The notes below the pieces were generated by a model. It saw only the letters and a list, made by a program, of their open reading frames with translations, did not search any database and had not been told where the DNA came from. The position numbers were made by a program, and so were the translations under genes. Positions 59,174 to 64,000 of a DNA stretch of 64,000 nt are shown here, piece after piece (position 1 is the stretch's first letter; each line of letters opens with the position of its first letter). Origin of the DNA: JACADW01 sp963747985 (GTDB lineage: Bacteria > Acidobacteriota > UBA6911); assembly GCA_963747985.1 (NCBI GenBank), contig CAVVHG010000002.1:215077-279076 (forward strand). Direction: 5' to 3'.

Positions 59174-59452
59174 TCATTGCAGCGCTACGATAGACTCCAG
59201 CCAGAGGGGAGAATTCTCGGTGTCCTGTTTGAGAGCGGCGGGAATGGGCCGGCCGAGGTGTCGATATGCCTCCAGAAGGGCAGCCAGTGCGTCAGTCACG
59301 TTGCGGAGGGCTTCCTGTACCGTGTTGCCATCTGTGATGAGCTCTGGCAACAGGGGGCAAGTCACCGTATACCCCCCTTCGGGCGCCGGTTGAAGCACCA
59401 GTGGCAATTTGTAGAGAGTCTCGTGTTTCTTGATGATTCTTTTGCCTGTCAT
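59174..59452 (-). CDS. HicB-like antitoxin
   Basis: LPLVLQPAPEGGYTVTCPLL with PELITDGNTVQEALRNVTDALAALLEAYR is the HicB RNase-H-like core. The C-terminus (LGRPIPAALK) is normal for the short form. ATG 59452, 92 residues. A HicA toxin is not visible next to it, so it is an orphan, or it acts with a protein elsewhere. It sits between two copies of the DUF433 gene tail. Confidence 0.8.
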   Translation of the reverse strand: MTGKRIIKKHETLYKLPLVLQPAPEGGYTVTCPLLPELITDGNTVQEALRNVTDALAALLEAYRHLGRPIPAALKQDTENSPLWLESIVALQ

Positions 59453-59519
59453 CTTGCTCTCCATCCAGCTCTCGCATCGCTTACAGGGAAGCCCGCCGGG
59501 GTAGTCGACCGTGGAGCCC

Positions 59520-59548
59520 GTGCGGCGGGTTTTCAAGCCGCCGCACAT
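59520..59548. repeat. GC-rich palindromic repeat (short form)
   Basis: GTGCGGCGGGTTTTCAAGCC-GCCGCAC, a single hairpin of the 3197 family between hicB and the DUF433 gene. Confidence 0.7.
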
Positions 59549-59607
59549 GAGATCTTGCCAGGAGAGGCTGACCACAGGATTCTCCCAGGTCTGGTCTCTA
59601 CCACCTG

Positions 59608-59823
59608 TCACTTAACGTGGACTTCCTCTTGTGCGAGCCAGGCGGCGTATTCCAACGCCTGACGAATGTCCTCGGCTTCCAGGTCGGGATAGTCTGCCAG
59701 GATCTCTTTCTCCGTGGCGCCGTGCGCAAACTGACCCACGATCACAGAAACAGGAATCCTCATGCCCCGGATGCAGGCGCGGCCTCCCATCATGTTTCGC
59801 TCAAATGTGATCCGATCGAACAT
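59608..59823 (-). CDS. DUF433 protein (antitoxin-like)
   Basis: MFDRITFERNMMGGRACIRG with MRIPVSVIVGQFAHGATEKE, ILADYPDLEAEDIRQALEYA and AWLAQEE is the complete DUF433 fold, a small helix-turn-helix domain that usually partners a PIN-like DUF5615 toxin. 71 residues from ATG 59823, preceded by GAGG. The toxin is absent: downstream lies the HicB-like gene. The coding end is duplicated at 59128. Confidence 0.85.
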   Translation of the reverse strand: MFDRITFERNMMGGRACIRGMRIPVSVIVGQFAHGATEKEILADYPDLEAEDIRQALEYAAWLAQEEVHVK

Positions 59824-59957
59824 CCTCGACACCTCCGCGGACGACCTGTGCAACACGCTGCCTATATTGTATCTCATACCTCCTGAATTCACGCCGGGCA
59901 TCTCTGACCCGCCGGAATCAACAGTCGGCGGAGTGTGCCCGGGCCTTACAATGAAGA

Positions 59958-60009
59958 CATGTGGGGCGGGTTTCCAACCCGCCCCGGCGCCGCAGCGAGG
60001 CGCCGCATT
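59958..60009. repeat. GC-rich palindromic repeat
   Basis: Two hairpins: GGGGCGGG-TTTCCAA-CCCGCCCC and GGCGCCGCAGCGAGGCGCC. Same family as 3197 and 57440, located before the GH116 gene. Confidence 0.75.
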
Positions 60010-60105
60010 GGATTTGCCTGCCTCCCCGATAATCCTGTTGATCCCGCAATCCCCTCAGTGTGATCATGTCGCTTCGCTTATCGTGCCGAAACCGGGAGGT
60101 GTTCC

Positions 60106-62820
60106 ATGTCCAGCCTGCGTCGCTTCAATCGTCGGGAGTTCCTGGGTGCCACAGCCGCAGCAGCGGGAGCAAGCACCGGCGGCCTTGTCCAGATCGGAGT
60201 AGCCCAGCAGAAGACCGCTGCGAAGGCTCAATACACTTCCGCTGCCGGTAATGCGATCCCGTTTTCCAGGAACGAGTTGTATGCCCCGGGTCCCGCGCGG
60301 GTCTTCGAAGGACCGCATCTGACCGAGATTGCCTTCCCGCTCGGCGGCATCGGCACGGGGACGGTGAGCCTCGGCGGCCGCGGCAATCTGCGCGACTGGG
60401 AGATTTTCAATCGCCCCAACAAAGGCGGGACGCTTCCGTTTTCTTTCGTGGCGCTCTGGGTGAAGGAGGGGGAAGGGAAGCCGGCGGCAAAGGTCGTCGA
60501 GGCGCCCATCCCGCCGCCGTATCGCGGCGGGTTCGGGATTCCTCGGGAATCGGCTGAAGGCCTGCCGCGATTCCGCGGCGCGCGGTTCATCGGCTCCTAT
60601 CCGATGGCCAGGATTGAGTTCGCCGATCCGGCGCTGCCGCTGGACGTGTCGCTGGATGCCTTCACACCGTTCATACCGCTCGAAGCGGACGATTCGGGCC
60701 TTCCCGTGGCCATCCTGCGATACACCCTGAAATCACGGTCGAAGCAGCCGATTCGGGCTTCCCTGGCATTCTCCCTGGAAAACCCGGTCGGGTATGACGG
60801 AGTCGCACGCATCCCGACCAAGAACGATCCGGCTTTCGGGAAGAACCTCAGCGAGTTTGTGCAGGGCTCCGGGTTCCGGGGACTGAAGCTGACCTCCTCA
60901 AAGTATCCCGCGGATGACCCCCGCTTCGGCAGCATGGCCCTGGTCACATCGGCCGGGACCACAAGCCACCTGCTGCGTTGGTCGGGCGGCGAGTGGTGGG
61001 ATGATTTCCACGCCTGGTGGGACGAGTTCTCGGAAACGGGCGCATTCGCGAACCCCGGGACTCCAAGGCCTTCAGCCGACGGCGCCACGGATATCTCGAC
61101 ACTGGTTGCGGAGGTCGAGATCAAACCCGGCAGCAGTCAGGATGTGACCTTCTTCCTCGCCTGGCATTTCCCGGTCAGGGAGAACTACTGGCAGGACGAA
61201 CGGGCGTACAGAGGAAAACGATTCCGGAATCAATACGCCGAACGATTCGGCGATGCATGGAGCGTGGCCGAATATGCAGCCGCAAACCTGGGACGTCTCG
61301 AGCAGGACACCCGGGCGTTCCGCGAATCCTTCTTCCAGTCGACCCTGCCGGCCCCCGTTTTGGACGCCGCATCGAGCCAGATGTCGATCATCCGGACCAA
61401 CACATGCATGTTCATCAAGGGCCGCCAATTCTTCGCTTTCGAGGGCTGCGGCGACAACAGCGGATGCTGCCCGATGAACTGTACGCACGTGTGGAACTAC
61501 GAGCAGGCGCTTGCGCATCTGTTCCCGGAGCTCGAGCGCAGCATGCGCAACACCGACTTCAAGCACAACCTCCGGCCTGACGGCGCGATGATGTTCCGCT
61601 CCATGATCCCGCTGGACACGGAGCTCTGGAACCATGCCCCCGCCGCCGATGGCCAGATGGGGTGCGTGATGAAGATGTACCGCGAGTGGCAGCTCTCCGG
61701 CGACGACGCCTGGCTGCGCGACATGTGGCCGCAGGTGAAGAAGGCGCTCGATTACGCCTGGGTCCAGTGGGACGCCAACCGGGACGGCGTGATGGAGGGG
61801 GAGCAGCACAATACCTATGACATCGAGTTCTATGGCCCCAACTCGATGATGGGGACGCTGTATCTTGGCGCCCTGCGCGCCGGGGAGATTATGGCTCGGG
61901 CAGTTGGGGATCAGGCAGCGGCCGAGCAGTATCGGACGGTTCGTGAAAGCGGGACGAAAAAGCTCGACGCGGAGCTATTTAACGGCGATTACTTCATTCA
62001 GCGCTATAACGAATCGGAGCACGCGAAATACCAGTTTGGGGAGGGGTGCCTTTCGGACCAGTTGCTCGGGGAGTGGTTCGCGGCGGTGGTGGGGCTTGGG
62101 CCGCTATTGCCCCAGGAGCATGTCCGCAAGACGCTGCATTCGATTTACAGGAACAACTTCCGCCACGACTTCACGGATTTTGCGAACCCGCAGCGGATCT
62201 ATGCGCTGAACGACGAGAAGGGCCTGCTTCTTTGCAGTTGGCCCAAAGGGAAGCGGCCTGCGCTGCCGTTTGTCTATTCCGACGAGGTATGGACGGGGAT
62301 CGAGTACCAGGTCGCGGCGCACCTGATGTACGAAGGGATGGTGGACGAGGGCCTGGCGATTGTGCGGGCCTGCCGGGATCGCTATGACGGTCTGCGGCGA
62401 AATCCCTGGAACGAGGTGGAGTGCGGCTCGCATTATGCGAGGGCCATGTCGAGCTGGTCGCTGATATTGGCGCTGTCCGGTTACCACTATTCCGCGACGG
62501 GGAAGTGGATCTCCTTCGCGCCCCTTGTGAACGCGCAGGATTTCCGCTGCTTTTTCACGACAGGCAGCGCCTGGGGCGTGTTCTCCCAGAAGGCGGGCGA
62601 GAAATCCCTCACCGCCACCCTGGAGCTGAAAAAGGGCACCCTCGAGCTCTCCGAACTCCGCCTCAAGCCGTCATTCGAGCCCAAGTCCGTGACCGCCACC
62701 CTCGCCGGCCAGACAGTGGAAGCAAGCATCGCCATTCTTTCTGGCCAAGCCCGCGCCCAATTCGTCAAAGCAATCGACCTCAAGTCGAATCAGGCGATTC
62801 GTCTCAACTTTGCGGCTTAA
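60106..62820 (+). CDS. GH116-family glycosidase (GBA2-like), Tat-exported
   Basis: A twin-arginine signal RRFNRREFLGATAAAAGAS is followed by the N-terminal GBA2_N beta domain (FPLGGIGTGTVSLGGRGNLR and DWEIFNRP) and the (alpha/alpha)6 catalytic domain of DUF608/GH116: DNSGCCPMNCTHVWNYEQAL, MEGEQHNTYDIEFYGPNSMM and YSDEVWTGIEYQVAAHLM. The first of the last two motifs is where I would expect a catalytic glutamate. Family members are beta-glucosidases, xylosidases or glucosylceramidases; I cannot choose. 904 residues, ATG 60106 with GGAGG nine bases upstream. It folds before export because it is a Tat substrate. Confidence 0.92.
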   Translation: MSSLRRFNRREFLGATAAAAGASTGGLVQIGVAQQKTAAKAQYTSAAGNAIPFSRNELYAPGPARVFEGPHLTEIAFPLGGIGTGTVSLGGRGNLRDWEIFNRPNKGGTLPFSFVALWVKEGEGKPAAKVVEAPIPPPYRGGFGIPRESAEGLPRFRGARFIGSYPMARIEFADPALPLDVSLDAFTPFIPLEADDSGLPVAILRYTLKSRSKQPIRASLAFSLENPVGYDGVARIPTKNDPAFGKNLSEFVQGSGFRGLKLTSSKYPADDPRFGSMALVTSAGTTSHLLRWSGGEWWDDFHAWWDEFSETGAFANPGTPRPSADGATDISTLVAEVEIKPGSSQDVTFFLAWHFPVRENYWQDERAYRGKRFRNQYAERFGDAWSVAEYAAANLGRLEQDTRAFRESFFQSTLPAPVLDAASSQMSIIRTNTCMFIKGRQFFAFEGCGDNSGCCPMNCTHVWNYEQALAHLFPELERSMRNTDFKHNLRPDGAMMFRSMIPLDTELWNHAPAADGQMGCVMKMYREWQLSGDDAWLRDMWPQVKKALDYAWVQWDANRDGVMEGEQHNTYDIEFYGPNSMMGTLYLGALRAGEIMARAVGDQAAAEQYRTVRESGTKKLDAELFNGDYFIQRYNESEHAKYQFGEGCLSDQLLGEWFAAVVGLGPLLPQEHVRKTLHSIYRNNFRHDFTDFANPQRIYALNDEKGLLLCSWPKGKRPALPFVYSDEVWTGIEYQVAAHLMYEGMVDEGLAIVRACRDRYDGLRRNPWNEVECGSHYARAMSSWSLILALSGYHYSATGKWISFAPLVNAQDFRCFFTTGSAWGVFSQKAGEKSLTATLELKKGTLELSELRLKPSFEPKSVTATLAGQTVEASIAILSGQARAQFVKAIDLKSNQAIRLNFAA

Positions 62821-63044
62821 GGTTCTGGGCCAATCCGACCGAGATGAGGTGTGGAGAGGGCGGTGGACACAATTGAGAAGAATGAGGCACTGCTGAGCAA
62901 GTATTGAGAGTTATTGAGTTTGGATCCGCCCCATTGCCTGGAGTTCTGATCCTCAGCCCCTGTTTCGATCACCAACTTGAGATGCTGGGTCTGGTTTGAA
63001 GCCCGCAAATAGTGTCAATAGCGCTGGAAGAAAGAGCGGTTCTG

Positions 63045-64000
63045 ATGAACAAAAGTAACACCCGGTCGATACCCTCCAAGTTGTTGAGGTTGCTGTGCGT
63101 GGGCATTGCAGCCAACGTTCTTCTTTCTTGTTTGTTGGTTCTTTCTCACTATCCCTATAGTTATGACAAAGCGCCGTCCGCAGAGGAGGTCAAACAGGCA
63201 CAGGCTTACTACAACCAGATCTACGCCGGCGCAGCGGGAACGCCATCCACGGCGGAAGAGGAGCGCTATGTTCAAGTCGCTGAAAGAGCTGCCACTACCT
63301 ATCGGATCAAGGAGGGCCTCGCCTCGTTCGTAGCTCAGTATGGGCTTGAGAAGAAAAGAGCCCTCGATGTCGGTGCAGGTCGGGGGTACCTGCAGGATGT
63401 TGTCGAAGATTACACCGGGCTGGACATTTCTGCCACCGCGAGGCGCTATTTTCATAAACCCTTTGTTCTGGGCTCCGCAACGGCTATGCCGTTCCCGGAC
63501 CGCGAGTTTGACGTCGTCTGGTCGATATGGACTCTGGAACATATTCCGAATCCCGAACAGGCTCTGCGTGAGATTCGTCGTGTCCTGAAGGATGAGGGCT
63601 TGATCTACCTGCGCCCCGCATGGAACTGCAGCCCGTATGCGGCGCAGGGCTATTCAGTACGTCCTTATTCTGACCTGGACTTGCACGGGCGCCTTATCAA
63701 AGCGAGCATACCCGTGCGGTCTGTGCTCTGGGGGCTGAGCCTGCCCCTAGGTGCGCCTCATCCGGTACCTTCAGTGGCGGTGGTCAAAGACGCCGAGCCT
63801 ACTTCGATACTGGCGACTCGCACCTAACTATGAGATGTACTGGGAACCTGACAGCGATGCGGTGAACTCGCTGGACAGTCAAGAGGCGGCGATCTGGTTC
63901 GTCAGTCGAGGCGACGAGTGCCTGAACTGCGATAGCTTCCTATTCGGACTCGCCGGCGCTCAGATCGAACTGATTATACGTGTTAACAAGAATGTGGCAG
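63045..64000 (+). CDS. Membrane-anchored SAM-dependent methyltransferase (frameshifted, runs off the window)
   Basis: One N-terminal hydrophobic helix (LLCVGIAANVLLSCLLVLSH) is followed by a class I methyltransferase: RALDVGAGRGYLQDVVEDY (SAM loop), GLDISATARRYF, ATAMPFPDREFDVVWSIWTL, EHIPNPEQALREIRRVLK and GLIYLRPAWNCSP. The ORF from the ATG at 63045 stops at 63827 with an unrelated tail. Near the CCCC at 63746 the +1 frame reads RYLQWRWSKTPSLLRYWRLA, then PNYEMYWEPDSDAVNSLDSQ and continues to the window end, so I treat the stop as an artefact of one inserted base. Substrate unknown. Confidence 0.7.

Overview
The window looks like chromosomal DNA of a GC-rich Gram-negative soil or sediment bacterium. 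I favour an Acidobacteriota genome, probably a metagenome assembly. This is inference: the support is small secreted proteins of the IPFDF...LPAGxY type, a giant kinase/AAA/TPR/GAF/sigma-54 regulator, GH116 and penicillin-acylase exoenzymes, and very many short palindromic intergenic repeats. No ribosomal RNA is present; the only RNA gene I can support is tRNA-Val(TAC) at 27676-27750.

Layout. 0-7 kb: a frameshifted multi-membrane glycosyltransferase-like protein, an HU protein, an unknown protein and an oligopeptide-type ABC importer (two permeases plus binding protein, one operon on the minus strand). 7.4-15.7 kb: a signalling region with a very large regulator (kinase-like, AAA ATPase, TPR, GAF, sigma-54 activator) and a membrane HD-GYP/GAF/GGDEF protein. 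Both are split by single-base +1 frameshifts. Beside them are two tiny, near-identical 19-residue peptide ORFs. 16.3-18.7 kb: a membrane protein joining a PqqD-like domain, an M50 metalloprotease and an HlyD-type adaptor, on the same strand as the peptides. 19-20.5 kb and 28.7-29.1 kb: two copies of a MITE-like element with 17-bp terminal inverted repeats and a 10-bp target duplication. 20.6-33.9 kb: housekeeping genes (rlmI, cca, a TPR protein, lepB, tRNA-Val, an ACT protein, PilZ, an AmrS-like radical SAM enzyme, a PfkB kinase). 34-44.5 kb: a carbohydrate catabolism region (long zinc-type dehydrogenase, class II aldolase/short-chain dehydrogenase fusion, PHP-like protein), followed by E2 and a fused E1 of a 2-oxoacid dehydrogenase complex around a DeoR regulator. 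44.6-52.1 kb: inositol-phosphate synthase preceded in frame by a helix-turn-helix domain, an old-yellow-enzyme homologue, an ABC ATPase with every catalytic motif destroyed, a 75-bp tandem array, an MFS carrier, a matching ABC permease and a cofE remnant. 52.2-56.4 kb: penicillin acylase, a methyltransferase and a DinB protein. 56.4-59.9 kb: a toxin-antitoxin island with intact and decayed modules. 60.1-64 kb: a Tat-exported GH116 glycosidase and a membrane-anchored methyltransferase that runs off the end.

How the parts fit. The best candidate for an undescribed system is the pair of 19-aa peptides (15486-15669, minus) sharing the C-terminus RENPSVLWM. They lie downstream of the PqqD/M50/HlyD gene and upstream of the HD-GYP sensor. 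The differences between the copies are largely synonymous in the conserved core and each has its own Shine-Dalgarno sequence. A ribosomally made signalling or modified peptide with dedicated processing and export is a reasonable hypothesis, not a demonstrated one.

Quality caveat. About ten frame breaks were found and all of them shift the frame by +1. That pattern suggests inserted bases in the assembly as much as real gene decay.
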